Source: Myxococcales bacterium | Lineage (GTDB): Bacteria > Myxococcota_A > Polyangia > Polyangiales > Polyangiaceae | Length of the DNA: 64,000 nt | Assembly (NCBI GenBank): GCA_903642325.1 | Contig: CAHJWM010000006.1 | Coordinates: 1 to 64,000, forward strand | Reading direction: 5' to 3' | Shown: positions 1 through 9,860 of the stretch, one piece after another | How the letters are laid out: each line of letters opens with the position of its first letter | Position numbering within the stretch: position 1 is the stretch's first letter | Translations under genes and position numbers: made by a program | Notes under the pieces: model-generated | Seen by the model: only the letters and a program-made list of their open reading frames with translations | What the model was told of the DNA's origin: nothing | The model's database searches: none

Positions 1-132
1 CCGAGCGCGGCAACACGCCGCCCGAGCGCGAGGCTCGAACCGGGCCGGGCGCTGAGCGGCCGGGAACCAATGACCGGCGCGCTGCTCCGGGACCGCGCCC
101 GGCGCAGAATGCCGCTCCCGGCGCGCAGGCGG

Positions 133-594
133 CTAGTTCGCGCGGTGGGCGAGTGTCCTCGCGCCGTCGCGGAACATGATGCTAATTTTCGCGCCTTCCA
201 AGACTTTGTCTACGTATCCTTCGCCAAACTTGGAGTGCAACACGAGCTCACCTTCGCGGAAGGACTTATCCATCGCGTAGCGCGTGAAGGCGTCCACGGC
301 TTGGCCAAGCGTCTTCGATGACCAGCTGTCGGCGCGCTCTTTTTCTGCGCGCGCCTTTTGCGTGACACGGGCGGCGGCCGGGGACGGCTTGGGCCCCGTG
401 TTGCGCGCGCGGACGTGTACACCGCTCGCGGTCGTTTCCGTGCGCGGCGCACGATAATTATGCTCCGAGTTACACGTCAGACAGATCACACGCTTGGGCG
501 CGCTCTGCACCATCGCGACGATGCGGTGCATCAGATCCATTCGGCATTTGGTGCACCAGGCGTCGATTTCGGCGCCCGCGGTTAGCGACTTCAA
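133..594 (-). CDS. Zinc-ribbon / Tudor-like small protein
   Basis: A 153-residue protein with two recognisable ends. Near the N-terminus, CTKC (residues 14-17) and CLTC (about 38-41) form a four-cysteine zinc ribbon. The middle is basic and low in complexity. The last 45 residues (FREGELVLHSKFGEGYVDKV and on) resemble the small SH3/Tudor-like fold found at the C-terminus of PcrA/UvrD helicases and in CarD-type RNA-polymerase binders. The TTG start overlaps the stop of the upstream gene in a TTGA, so the two are probably translated together. A nucleic-acid or RNA-polymerase-associated role is inferred from the domains only. Confidence 0.72.
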   Translation of the reverse strand: MKSLTAGAEIDAWCTKCRMDLMHRIVAMVQSAPKRVICLTCNSEHNYRAPRTETTASGVHVRARNTGPKPSPAAARVTQKARAEKERADSWSSKTLGQAVDAFTRYAMDKSFREGELVLHSKFGEGYVDKVLEGAKISIMFRDGARTLAHRAN

Positions 595-1094
595 GATGAG
601 GACTCCTCGTTCGGCTTGCCATTTGCCAGAGGATCGGGCGCAGGGGAAGCCTTGTCGTTTAAATCTGACGGCGTTTCCGGCGGGGGAGGCGTGCGGTCCC
701 GCTTGACGCTGACTCTTGCTTTGACGTCCGGGGTCGGCCGACCCCCCTTCGCGGCGTCGTTCGGAATGAAGCGGACTTCGGTTTTGACCTCGAACGAAAG
801 CTTGGTCAAAACGTTCGCTAGCTCATCGGCGAAGCTCGTGTGGTCGAGAAAATCTCTGACCTCTTTGGCGACGGCTCGGTAGAGGCCGTTTTTCGTTTCG
901 TCGAGCTGCGACAGCACGTCCTTGGGCAACCGGAGCTCGCTCATGAACTGGCGGACGTTTTCGGGCCCCTCGCTGAGGCGCTCGTAGCCGGCTTCGAAGA
1001 CGCGCTTGACCAGCTCGGGCAAGATGCCTTCCAGCCGGCGCACGCGCTCGCGTTCGTCGCGCTCCGAACCGTCCGGGCGTTCACTACTCACCAT
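591..1094 (-). CDS. Uncharacterised acidic/proline-tailed protein
   Basis: A 167-residue protein if the ATG at 1094 is used; a GTG at 1130 would add 12 residues, and neither has a clear ribosome site. Residues about 15-105 are predicted helical and charged (an LPELVKRVFEAGYERL-type helix, then a conserved-looking FMSELRLPKDVLSQLDETK stretch). The C-terminal 45 residues are proline-, serine- and acid-rich and probably disordered. There is no membrane segment and no motif I recognise. It is the first gene of a two-gene operon with the zinc-ribbon protein (TTGA overlap). Confidence 0.65.
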   Translation of the reverse strand: MVSSERPDGSERDERERVRRLEGILPELVKRVFEAGYERLSEGPENVRQFMSELRLPKDVLSQLDETKNGLYRAVAKEVRDFLDHTSFADELANVLTKLSFEVKTEVRFIPNDAAKGGRPTPDVKARVSVKRDRTPPPPETPSDLNDKASPAPDPLANGKPNEESSS

Positions 1095-1321
1095 GAAGGG
1101 GTACCGTGCCACTAACCGGCCGTCAAACACCCAGCGTGATCGCGGCTCGAGAGGCGTATCGGGTCTCGTAGATTCGTTGTCTTTGACGTAGTTCTGCCCG
1201 GCAGACCATGGCGGCCGGCCGGGCGTGCTCGCGCAAGTTATATGGCATCAGGCGAGCAAAGGTGGATTAGCCGCGGCTCCCCATCGGTGCACGCGGGCGG
1301 GGGAGTGATAAAGTCGAGCCT

Positions 1322-2623
1322 ATGCACAACGAGTTCAAGGAGCGGCGGGAGCGCGTGCTCGCCGCCATCCGGCCTGGGGTGCTGGTGGTGAGCTCTGCTC
1401 CGCTTGCGATACGCAACAATGACGTCGAGCACGAGTATCGCCAAGACTCGGATTTCTTTTATCTTACCGGCTTCGACGAGCCGGAGAGTGTGCTCGTTTT
1501 GAACAGCAGCAGCGATCAGCCCTTTACGCTCTTCGTTCGCGCTCGCGATCCCGAGCGTGAGGTGTGGGACGGCGCCCGCGCCGGCGTCGAAGGCGCGTTG
1601 ACCGACTTTGGTGCCGACGCCGCGTTTCCAATTGCCGATCTTTCGCTCAAGCTTCCGGACGTGATTCAGAACAGCGAGCGCCTTTTTTACCGGCTCGGGA
1701 AAAATCGGGCGTTCGATGACGCTCTGCTTGCCGCTTTGGATCGTGTGCGCAGTCGTGCACGCATGGGCGTCACCTGCCCCACGTCGATCGTCGATTCCGC
1801 AACGGTCGTACACGAGTCCCGCTTGAAGAAATCCGAGCTCGAGCTACGCGCCATGCAGCGCGCCATCGACATCACCCGGGACGCGCACGTGGCGGCAATG
1901 GCCGAAGCCAGCCCGGGCATGTTCGAGTACGAGGTCGAGGCGATTCTGCGCGGTATCTTTCGGCGCTTTGGCTCTGAGCGGCCCGCATACTCCCCAATCG
2001 TCGGCTCCGGACCAAATGCCACCGTGCTTCACTACCACCGTAATGATCGCCGGATGCAAGCCGGGGATCTACTGCTGATCGATGCAGGGTGTGAGTTCGA
2101 TTATTACGCCGCGGACGTTACGCGCACCTTCCCCGTCAGCGGCACATTTACGCCGGAGCAACGGTTGATTTATCAGTTGGTTCTCGACGCGCAGCTGGCC
2201 AGCATCGAAGTCACCCGCGCCGGTCGCACCTTCGATGAGGTCCACGCGGCAAGCGTAGAGGTCATCACGCGTGGCCTCGTCGAGCTCGGCATCATCGAGG
2301 GCCCGGTCGATACGGCGGTCGCGGATCTTCGCTATAAGCCGTACTTCATGCACAAGACTAGTCACTACTTGGGTATGGACGTGCATGACGTCGGCGCTTA
2401 TTTCGTGGCCGGCAAACCGAGGCCACTCGAAGCGGGCATGGTGATCACGGTCGAGCCTGGGATTTACATCGCGCATTCTGCGCAGGTCGACGAGAAGTTT
2501 CGCGGCATCGGCGTGCGCATCGAGGACGACGTGCTGGTGACGAACGCTGCGGCGATCGTGCTCAGCGAAGCGATTCCGAAGCGGGTCGACGAGGTCGAGC
2601 GGGTTTGCTCGCGCGCCGCTTAG
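1322..2623 (+). CDS. pepP: Xaa-Pro aminopeptidase (M24B)
   Basis: Metallo-aminopeptidase that removes an N-terminal residue preceding proline; a cytosolic peptide-turnover enzyme. Residues 1-140 are the AMP_N domain (YRQDSDFFYLTGFDEPE). The M24 pita-bread domain follows with its metal ligands in order: Asp in LLIDAG (about 254), Asp in ADVTRTFP (about 265), His in HYLGMDVHDVG (about 350), Glu in TVEPGIYI (about 380) and Glu in GVRIEDDVLVT (about 400). The length of 433 residues is normal for PepP. The ATG at 1322 is the first plausible start. The 3' end overlaps the next reading frame by 19 bp if that gene uses its earliest TTG. Confidence 0.95.
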   Translation: MHNEFKERRERVLAAIRPGVLVVSSAPLAIRNNDVEHEYRQDSDFFYLTGFDEPESVLVLNSSSDQPFTLFVRARDPEREVWDGARAGVEGALTDFGADAAFPIADLSLKLPDVIQNSERLFYRLGKNRAFDDALLAALDRVRSRARMGVTCPTSIVDSATVVHESRLKKSELELRAMQRAIDITRDAHVAAMAEASPGMFEYEVEAILRGIFRRFGSERPAYSPIVGSGPNATVLHYHRNDRRMQAGDLLLIDAGCEFDYYAADVTRTFPVSGTFTPEQRLIYQLVLDAQLASIEVTRAGRTFDEVHAASVEVITRGLVELGIIEGPVDTAVADLRYKPYFMHKTSHYLGMDVHDVGAYFVAGKPRPLEAGMVITVEPGIYIAHSAQVDEKFRGIGVRIEDDVLVTNAAAIVLSEAIPKRVDEVERVCSRAA

Positions 2624-2643
2624 CGGACGAGGCGCGGCGAAAC

Positions 2644-3291
2644 GTGCGCTCTTTCAGGCAGCCCCAAGCTCGGTTCGTGGTCCTGCTCGCCAGCGCGTGC
2701 GTGTGTCTGCTCTCGCCTAGGTTCGCGCGCGGTGAGCCTATGGCGGAACCGCTCGGCCAGGAGCGCTACCGAACCCCCATCGCGGGCAGCTCCGCCTACT
2801 TTCACGCTTTCGGCTCGCTTTCCCTGGGCGATGGCATCCGCTTCAACAACCCGTATCGCTTGTCGACCCCGCTCGGCAACACCTCGGAGTCACTGTCGCG
2901 CACCGCAGCCTACTACGACATCGGGCTCGGTTTGGTGCGCGGCCCACTCGACGGTCTGGCGCATGGTGCGGTGCTTCACTTATCGATCGCCGCCCAGGGC
3001 ATCCCGCAAGAGGTGCTGAGCCTGTCGTACATTGCGCTCGACCGGATTGGCAGCGGCCGCACCCTGCTCTATGGCCGAGCTGGCATCCCGGTCATCCTGC
3101 AACCAGACCTCGGAGGCGGGGTGGAAGCCGCGTTCGGGGGCGCCTTCATGCTGACCGCCGGCCTCGGCCTGCAGACCGAGATCGCGGGGAGCCTCTACTA
3201 CGGAGCGGGCACTCAAGATCGCTCGGTCACGACTATTCCGGTGCTTTCGGCGCAGCTCGGCTTATTCGTCGACTACGAGGTACTGCCGTGA
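2644..3291 (+). CDS. Secreted, predicted outer-membrane protein
   Basis: The GTG at 2644 gives a 215-residue protein with a good signal peptide: a basic start, a hydrophobic core (FVVLLASACVCLL) and a cut after FARG. A TTG at 2605 inside pepP is the alternative. The mature part has alternating Gly/aromatic strands (YYDIGLGLVRG, VLHLSIAAQG, AFMLTAGLGLQTEIAGSLYYG, AQLGLFVDYEVLP) typical of a small beta-barrel, ending in a short strand. I do not recognise a named family. It leads a tightly packed envelope cassette; its stop overlaps the next start as GTGA. Confidence 0.7.
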   Translation: MRSFRQPQARFVVLLASACVCLLSPRFARGEPMAEPLGQERYRTPIAGSSAYFHAFGSLSLGDGIRFNNPYRLSTPLGNTSESLSRTAAYYDIGLGLVRGPLDGLAHGAVLHLSIAAQGIPQEVLSLSYIALDRIGSGRTLLYGRAGIPVILQPDLGGGVEAAFGGAFMLTAGLGLQTEIAGSLYYGAGTQDRSVTTIPVLSAQLGLFVDYEVLP

Positions 3292-3698
3292 AGCCCTCCC
3301 AGTCTGTTCGAGCGCTGCTCAGTCAGCAGCGAGCCCCGCTTCTGCTCGCATTCTTCGCGCTCTTGTTCTGCACCGCGCCAACCCCGGGTGACGTCGGCGG
3401 CTGCGGCCAACAGGCGGCGTCGCTCGACCCGGGCGTATTTTTCGCCAGCAAAGAGGCGATCGATTGTCGTCGCTGTGGTGAGTGCGGCACCGCTGGCAAG
3501 GCTTGCAAAAACGCCTGCCAAAACCCCGACAGCTACCCGACGATGTTCCCCGATCGCTGTGTGCCGCTCGTGCACGACGGAGAGGTCTGTTTACGCAAGC
3601 TCCAATACGCAAGCTGCGACGACTACGCCTCCTACATGAGCGATGCCTCGCCCAAAGTTCCCACTGAATGCAATTTTTGCCCGGAGCCAGCACCGTGA
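3288..3698 (+). CDS. Secreted cysteine-rich protein
   Basis: A 136-residue protein starting at a GTG that overlaps the preceding TGA. The N-terminus is a signal peptide (hydrophobic LLLAFFALLFC, residues 18-28), followed by 12 further cysteines in about 100 residues, including CRRCGECG, CKNAC and CNFC. The pairs look suited to disulfides outside the cytoplasm or to metal binding. The first cysteines (LFCTAP, GGCGQ) are not a convincing lipobox. It ends in a second GTGA overlap with the lipoprotein gene, so the three genes are almost certainly co-translated. No known family is recognised. Confidence 0.7.
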   Translation: MKPSQSVRALLSQQRAPLLLAFFALLFCTAPTPGDVGGCGQQAASLDPGVFFASKEAIDCRRCGECGTAGKACKNACQNPDSYPTMFPDRCVPLVHDGEVCLRKLQYASCDDYASYMSDASPKVPTECNFCPEPAP

Positions 3699-4651
3699 TC
3701 AGCGCCCGGTGCTGTTGCCTGATGGCTCTGCTGCTCTCGGCGTGCGCGAGCACGGCTCGGATCACCGGCGGCTTCGCTGACTACCGCAGCTACCGCGAGG
3801 CGCGCCTCGCTCCCACGCTGGAAGGCCGGTTGTCAGCCAGCGAACGCTACCTGCAAGATTTTCCGCGCGGCGACTATCGTGAACAAGTGCGAGCCTGGTT
3901 TTCGCCCGCCGAAGCGCGCTACTTCAAGCTTGCGTGGGACAACCTGCCTCGGCTTCGCGCTTACTTGGATGCCATGCCACGTGGGCCGCACGCAGCGGCC
4001 GTTTCCGATCGCATCACGCAGCTCGAATCGCGGCGCGTGTTCGCGGAGCGACGCCTTCAGCGCTCGCTCGAAGCCGCGCGGGTGCTGGAGGCACGCTTCG
4101 CCCTCGCCGCCGGCCAGCGGCGCGAGCTGCTGCGTGAGTTTGCGAGGCTCGTCGGCCTGCTCGCGGCCACGCGTAGCTTCGGCAAACGCGACACCGAGCT
4201 CGAGCCCGCGCTTCTTCAAATCGTACAGGGGCCCGCGCCCGCCTGCGCAGACGAGCAATGCAGTGCCGCGTTCAAGTTCCCCTATGCAGTTCCGAATGAT
4301 AAAATATTGACCGAGCGCGTGGCGGAAGCGCGGCTGCAAGTCACGTTCAAGAATGGTCGCATGCGTGAGCTTTCGTTGTCCGGCCCCGAGCTACTCACCC
4401 GAGTTGCGGAAGCCGTCGAAGTTCGCGCCGTGCGCACAGACAATCCGCAAGCGCACGCCGAAGCCTTGGGCCATGCGCTTGACGTGGTCGCCGACGCGCT
4501 CGACGCATCCTTGCCCAAAGCACGCTGCGCCGCCGAAGCCGTCAGCCCCGTCGTGCTCTCCCGGCGCTGCGGCCAGGTGCGCCTGGACGTCGTGGCAGGC
4601 ACCGAGGCCGGCGTGGCCGATCGCATTTCGGTCGTCGCCGATCGGCACTGA
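3695..4651 (+). CDS. Lipoprotein with TPR-like helical domain
   Basis: The GTG at 3695 overlaps the upstream stop (GTGA) and gives 318 residues; an ATG at 3668 would bury the signal. The signal peptide ends in the lipobox LLSAC, so the mature protein should be lipid-anchored after modification by Lgt, whose gene follows 39 bp downstream. The body is helical, with repeats resembling TPR/Sel1 helices (YLQDFPRGDYREQVRAW, YLDAMPRGPHAAAV). Two further cysteines (PACADEQC) lie in mid-protein. A structural role in the envelope with the two upstream products is inferred from gene order. Confidence 0.75.
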   Translation: MISARCCCLMALLLSACASTARITGGFADYRSYREARLAPTLEGRLSASERYLQDFPRGDYREQVRAWFSPAEARYFKLAWDNLPRLRAYLDAMPRGPHAAAVSDRITQLESRRVFAERRLQRSLEAARVLEARFALAAGQRRELLREFARLVGLLAATRSFGKRDTELEPALLQIVQGPAPACADEQCSAAFKFPYAVPNDKILTERVAEARLQVTFKNGRMRELSLSGPELLTRVAEAVEVRAVRTDNPQAHAEALGHALDVVADALDASLPKARCAAEAVSPVVLSRRCGQVRLDVVAGTEAGVADRISVVADRH

Positions 4652-4690
4652 AGCCGCCGATCCGAGTGGCTTGTGTGGTAGAGCCGTGCC

Positions 4691-5599
4691 GTGCTCAGCA
4701 CGCCTGCCATACCGTACGTTCATATCCCAGAGCTCGTGATCTTACCCAAGGGCTTCCTGGGCGGATTTCCGTCGAGCCCTTTTTCGATCAAGCCCTTTGG
4801 CACCCTGGTCGCGATCGGCGTGTACGTGGGCTCGACGTTGGCGATGCGCCAGAGCAAACGCCTCGGTCTGGACGAACGGGTGTTGACCAGCCTCATCGCC
4901 TGGGTGGTTGGTATCGGCTTCCTTGGCGGCCACATGCTGGATGTTATTTTCTATTATCCGGGGCAAGTGTTGCGCGATCCTTTTTCGCTTTTCCGAATTT
5001 GGGAGGGTCTCTCCAGCTTCGGCGGCTTCACGGGCGGGGTGATGGGCGCCCTGCTCTGGAAGTGGCGCTACAAGGTGACCATGTTGCCCTATGGAGACGT
5101 GATCGCGAGCGCGTTCCCGGCGGCGTGGGTGTTCGGCCGCAGCGGCTGCAGCGTCGCCCACGATCACCCCGGGATGGCGAGTAACGCTTGGTTCGCCGTC
5201 CAGTACCCGGGCGGCGGTCGATTCGACCTCGGTCTTTACGAGATGATACTCACGGTCCCGCTTGCCATCGCATTCCTGTACCTGCGCCGGAAGCCGCGAC
5301 CGTGGGGTTTTTACCTCGGTGCGATGGCGATCGCTTATGCGCCGGTTCGTTTTGCGCTCGACTTCCTCCGCGTCGACCAGCCTATAGCCGAAGCGAATGG
5401 TCTGACCGCCGCCGTAGACCCGCGCTACGCGGGTCTTACGCCCGCGCAGTGGGCGTGCTTTGGGCTCTTGGCCATCGGTGGGTCCCTGTTTATTCGCGCC
5501 TTGCGTATGGCGGGTAGCCCTGCTGCTTATGCGGCCCCGACCCCGCCTGCGGGGCTCATGGCACGCTCCGCCCCGCGAGCGGCTACGCCCGAATCTTGA
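4691..5599 (+). CDS. lgt: Prolipoprotein diacylglyceryl transferase
   Basis: Inner-membrane enzyme that moves diacylglyceryl from phosphatidylglycerol to the lipobox cysteine of prolipoproteins. It has 302 residues, about seven hydrophobic segments and the Lgt landmarks: the N-terminal FSIKPFGTLVAIGVY segment, GGFTGGVMGALL, and the signature region FGRSGCSVAHDHPG with its conserved Arg. The usual Asn of the GRxGNF core is Cys here and the acidic/Gly part is HDHPG, a variant form. GTG start at 4691. The 3' end overlaps the convergent lipid-kinase gene by 17 bp. Co-location with a lipoprotein gene fits the function. Confidence 0.88.
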   Translation: MLSTPAIPYVHIPELVILPKGFLGGFPSSPFSIKPFGTLVAIGVYVGSTLAMRQSKRLGLDERVLTSLIAWVVGIGFLGGHMLDVIFYYPGQVLRDPFSLFRIWEGLSSFGGFTGGVMGALLWKWRYKVTMLPYGDVIASAFPAAWVFGRSGCSVAHDHPGMASNAWFAVQYPGGGRFDLGLYEMILTVPLAIAFLYLRRKPRPWGFYLGAMAIAYAPVRFALDFLRVDQPIAEANGLTAAVDPRYAGLTPAQWACFGLLAIGGSLFIRALRMAGSPAAYAAPTPPAGLMARSAPRAATPES

Positions 5600-6509
5600 G
5601 GGCACCGTGCGCGACGCGCGCGACGAGTGGCAAGCGACCGGGCGTCTCGCCGTCCATGTCGATCAGTACCTCTCCGCCCGGGACCAGGCTTTGGGCTTCG
5701 ATCACGGCTCCTCGGGCTACGCTCACACCGGGCTGACCCACGTGCGAGCCTTGATACACGCGACGCGACAAGGCCGTGACCTGAACGCGTGTGAGATCGT
5801 GCAGCATGACCAAATCGAGGGCTCCGTCGCTCGCATCGGCGGCCGGGGCAATCTGCATTCCGCCGCCGAAATATCGTCCGTTGGCGATGGCCACGTTGAC
5901 GATCGGGGCCTCCAAGCAAACTCGACCGTCGACCTTGATGCGCACGGCCGCGTTCCTGTAGCTGACCAGTGCCCGTACCGTACCGAGAAAGAACGCCGCG
6001 CGTCCGCCAATCCACTTGGGCCCCGAGTTCACCAATCGATCCGTGAGGCCACCGAGCCCGAAGCTCGTTATGTTCAAGAAGGCGCGTTTGATCGTGGCAC
6101 CTGAGTGCGCTGTTAGCTCGAGCACGCCCAGATCGAGTGGCCGTGGCGTGGCCGTCACCAACCGCTCCACTGCTTCTTCGAGCGTGGCCCCCAGCGCAAA
6201 GGACTTGCGAAAATCACCGCCGGTGCCGGCGGGGGCAAGCGCGATGTCGGGCCCCGGAAGAGGATTTCCCTCGGCGTCGATGTACCCCTGGCTGACCTCG
6301 TTTAGCGTGCCATCACCGCCCATGACGAGCAGGCACTCGACCCCATCGGCGCGTGCTTCGTGGACCAAACGAGTCGCGTCCCCCGGTCCCCGTGTTTCGG
6401 CGATCTCTGCTTGAATTCCACGAGCCTCGAGCAGTCGCCGTAGCGTCGGGAGCCGTCGCAGCGCGCGCCCGCTCCCGGCGCTCGGATTCAGGATCACGCG
6501 TAGCTTCAT
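5583..6509 (-). CDS. Diacylglycerol kinase-family lipid kinase
   Basis: A soluble YegS/BmrU/DgkB-type lipid kinase of 308 residues. The N-terminal nucleotide site is clear: VILNPSAGSG (residues 5-14), VMGGDGTLNEV (about 62-72) and PAGTGGDF (about 93-100). The C-terminal half is the beta-sandwich lipid-binding domain (GRYFGGGMQIAP; a late DGALDLVMLHDL). It should phosphorylate diacylglycerol or a related lipid; the exact substrate is unknown. ATG start at 6509. It stands alone and converges on lgt, whose reaction uses phosphatidylglycerol and leaves glycerol phosphate, so a link to lipid recycling is possible but inferred. Confidence 0.88.
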   Translation of the reverse strand: MKLRVILNPSAGSGRALRRLPTLRRLLEARGIQAEIAETRGPGDATRLVHEARADGVECLLVMGGDGTLNEVSQGYIDAEGNPLPGPDIALAPAGTGGDFRKSFALGATLEEAVERLVTATPRPLDLGVLELTAHSGATIKRAFLNITSFGLGGLTDRLVNSGPKWIGGRAAFFLGTVRALVSYRNAAVRIKVDGRVCLEAPIVNVAIANGRYFGGGMQIAPAADASDGALDLVMLHDLTRVQVTALSRRVYQGSHVGQPGVSVARGAVIEAQSLVPGGEVLIDMDGETPGRLPLVARVAHGALKIRA

Positions 6510-6690
6510 GGGTCGCGAAGCTTACACGAGCGCCTCATCGAGGGCCGCGGCGGGGGGCGTCGGCCAGAAGGCCGGTAGCCGTTCAGAAACTGCTAGCTTG
6601 AACCGAGAATCACACGCAGATATCGTAAAACCTGGCTCTGCGGCCCGGCCATCGCCGGGGGGCAGCGAACTATTTAGGAACGACGAGAAA

Positions 6691-7659
6691 ATGGCGACCG
6701 AGGATGCACGAAAACTCTTCGTGGCGGGCTTGCCCGAGTCCATCAGCGAAGACGTGCTGAGGCAATTGTTCGAAGCAACGGGAGGCAAAGTGGTGGACGT
6801 AAGTCTGCCGCGCGATCGCGCGACGGGTCGGCCTCGCGGCTTCGGCTTCGTGACGTTCGCAACGTCGGAGGAAGCAATCACTGCGCGCGACAAGCTCGAC
6901 GGCTCGTTGCAAGCGGGCCGCGCGATCTCGGTGCGGCCGTTTTCGTCCGAGCCTCCGCGCCGCGGTGATGGCGCGCCAGGGCCGAGTGGCGCGAGCATGA
7001 GCAGCAGCGGCGGCGCTGGGAGCAGCAGTGGTGGCAGCCCGCACTTGACCGAGGATCGGACGCTCTACGTTGGCAATCTGCCGTATGACACGAGCCAACA
7101 GGAGATGACCCAGATCTTTACCGATAACAACGTCGGACCCGTCGCGCGCATTCACTTGCCCGTCGGTCCCGACGGTCGGCTGCGTGGCTTTGGCTTCATC
7201 ACCATGGGCACAGCAGAGGCTGCAAACGAAGCAATCACTGCGCTACGCAATTTCGATTTGCGCGGGCGGCGCCTCATGGTGAACATCGCGCATCCGCGTG
7301 GCGCACCGGGCGCTCCCGGCGGCGCAAACGATCGTCCGCGCCCGGCACCCGGCTACGCTGGTGGTGGTGGTGGTGGTGGCGGCGGTTACGCAGGGGGTGG
7401 CGGCTACGCAGGCGCCGGAGGCTATGCCGGTGGTGGCGGCGGGTTCCCTCCCATGCCGCCCCCAGGCATGGATGCCACTCGTCCCTCTGAGGGCCGTCGG
7501 GCGCGTCCAGCGCCCGGCGCGGGCGCGGGCGCGGATTGGGACGACAAGAAGAAAAAGAAGAAGGCCCGCGGCGGAACCGAGGAGCCGAAGAAGGGCGAGC
7601 GCGGTGGGGGCGGCGCCGCGTGGAAGAACCTAGGCAAGGATTGGGACGACGACGATTGA
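6691..7659 (+). CDS. Two-RRM glycine-rich RNA-binding protein
   Basis: The ATG at 6691 follows a purine-rich ribosome site and gives 322 residues. RRM1 has RNP2 LFVAGL (about 9-14) and RNP1 RGFGFVTF (about 49-56). RRM2 has RNP2 LYVGNL and RNP1 RGFGFITM. A Ser/Gly linker joins them. The C-terminus is a low-complexity GYAGG repeat region, then a lysine run (KKKKKK) and an acidic end. Bacterial RRM proteins usually have one RRM and about 80-130 residues, so this layout is closer to eukaryotic hnRNP-like proteins. Likely a cytosolic single-stranded RNA binder; cold-shock or post-transcriptional roles are known for single-RRM relatives. Confidence 0.9.
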   Translation: MATEDARKLFVAGLPESISEDVLRQLFEATGGKVVDVSLPRDRATGRPRGFGFVTFATSEEAITARDKLDGSLQAGRAISVRPFSSEPPRRGDGAPGPSGASMSSSGGAGSSSGGSPHLTEDRTLYVGNLPYDTSQQEMTQIFTDNNVGPVARIHLPVGPDGRLRGFGFITMGTAEAANEAITALRNFDLRGRRLMVNIAHPRGAPGAPGGANDRPRPAPGYAGGGGGGGGGYAGGGGYAGAGGYAGGGGGFPPMPPPGMDATRPSEGRRARPAPGAGAGADWDDKKKKKKARGGTEEPKKGERGGGGAAWKNLGKDWDDDD

Positions 7660-7910
7660 GCGGGGTAGCCGAGCGCTAGTTCGAACGCTTCAGCTCTTCG
7701 AGCGCTCGAAAAACGGTTTATAAGCGCCCGACATCAGCCAGGTTTTATGCTCGTGTCGGCTCGGGGCATGAAGATCGCGGTTTCGGCTGGCATCGGATTG
7801 CGCCTGTTCGACGGCTCGTGCTAGGACGTGGCTCCGATTGGCCCGGTTTCGGCCGGAAATGCAACGACCTCGCGGGCCGGTCACGGCTCGCTGACCAAGA
7901 CGAGCAATAA

Positions 7911-8951
<1,041 letters not shown>

Positions 8952-8964
8952 TGGCCGAGGCGGC

Positions 8965-9849
8965 GTGGGCTCGTTCAAGCACTATCGCGATATCGTCATA
9001 GTAGTGCTGCTTTTAGCGCTGCCCTTCTTCTTCCTGCGTTCCAGCATTCGCCGGCCAGAGGATACGAACGGTGTCGATCGCGCGTTACTGCACGTGGCGG
9101 CTCCATTCCAATATTTCGCGGCTCTCCTGGCCCGCGGCGTCTCCGGCTTGGTAGGGGACTACGTGTACTTGGTCGACGTGAAAGCCGACAACAATCGCTT
9201 GGCTTACGAGAACGCGAGCCTGCGCGGCAAGATTGGCGACTTGCAACGAACGGAGTCCGATAATCGTCGCTTGCAGCGGTTGCTCGGCCTGCGCAACACC
9301 ATCTCGCAGGAGTTAGTCAGCGCGGTGGTCGTGGGCAAAGACACGACCGAGTACTTTCGCGTAGCGCACCTCACCGTCGACACGAAAAACGCCGTGATCC
9401 GCCCGGACATGCCGGTGATTTCCGTCGACGGGACGGTTGGCACCGTGCTGCGCGTGGCCGGCGAAAAGGTCGACGTGCAGTTGACCGTGGACAGCGGATT
9501 CGGCGTCGACGTGATGGTGGAGCGCACGGGCGCTCGCGGTTTCGTGCGCGGCATCGGCGACCGTCAAAAATATTCGGCGCGCGTCGAGTACGTGCAGCGC
9601 ACGGATAACGTCGATGTCGGCGACGTGTTCGTGACCAGCGGGGTCGGCTGCCGTTTCCCGCGCGGGATTCCGGTAGCCCGCGTGAAAAAGGTCGAGCGCA
9701 GGAACTTCGGCATCTATCAAGCCGTGGAAGCCGAGCCCACGGTCGACTTCTCACGCTTGGAAGAAGTCCTGATCATTCTGACGGATTCCAAAGAGTGCGA
9801 GTCGGGCGCCGCCACCTCGGCCGCTAAAAAAGCGCGTTCTCAGCGCTGA
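8965..9849 (+). CDS. mreC: Rod-shape protein MreC
   Basis: Periplasmic scaffold that links MreB to PBP2 and activates wall elongation. The 294 residues contain one N-terminal membrane helix (IVIVVLLLALPFFFL, residues 11-25), a coiled coil (about 75-112, DNNRLAYENASLRGKIGDLQ) and the MreC beta-domains with VVGKDTTEYFR and the late VFVTSGVGCRFPRGIPVARV segment. The tail after residue 270 is Ala/Lys-rich and probably disordered. GTG start at 8965, 13 bp after mreB. Confidence 0.96.
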   Translation: MGSFKHYRDIVIVVLLLALPFFFLRSSIRRPEDTNGVDRALLHVAAPFQYFAALLARGVSGLVGDYVYLVDVKADNNRLAYENASLRGKIGDLQRTESDNRRLQRLLGLRNTISQELVSAVVVGKDTTEYFRVAHLTVDTKNAVIRPDMPVISVDGTVGTVLRVAGEKVDVQLTVDSGFGVDVMVERTGARGFVRGIGDRQKYSARVEYVQRTDNVDVGDVFVTSGVGCRFPRGIPVARVKKVERRNFGIYQAVEAEPTVDFSRLEEVLIILTDSKECESGAATSAAKKARSQR

Positions 9850-9860
9850 CTTCGTAAAGC

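Noticed and set aside
4742-5605. 287-codon minus-strand frame opposite lgt
   Set aside because: Arg/Glu/His-rich shadow with no domain; lgt is well supported on the plus strand.
7670-7708. Inverted repeat CGAGCGCT/AGCGCTCG after the RRM gene
   Set aside because: On the plus strand it is followed by A residues, not T residues, so it does not look like a terminator for that gene.
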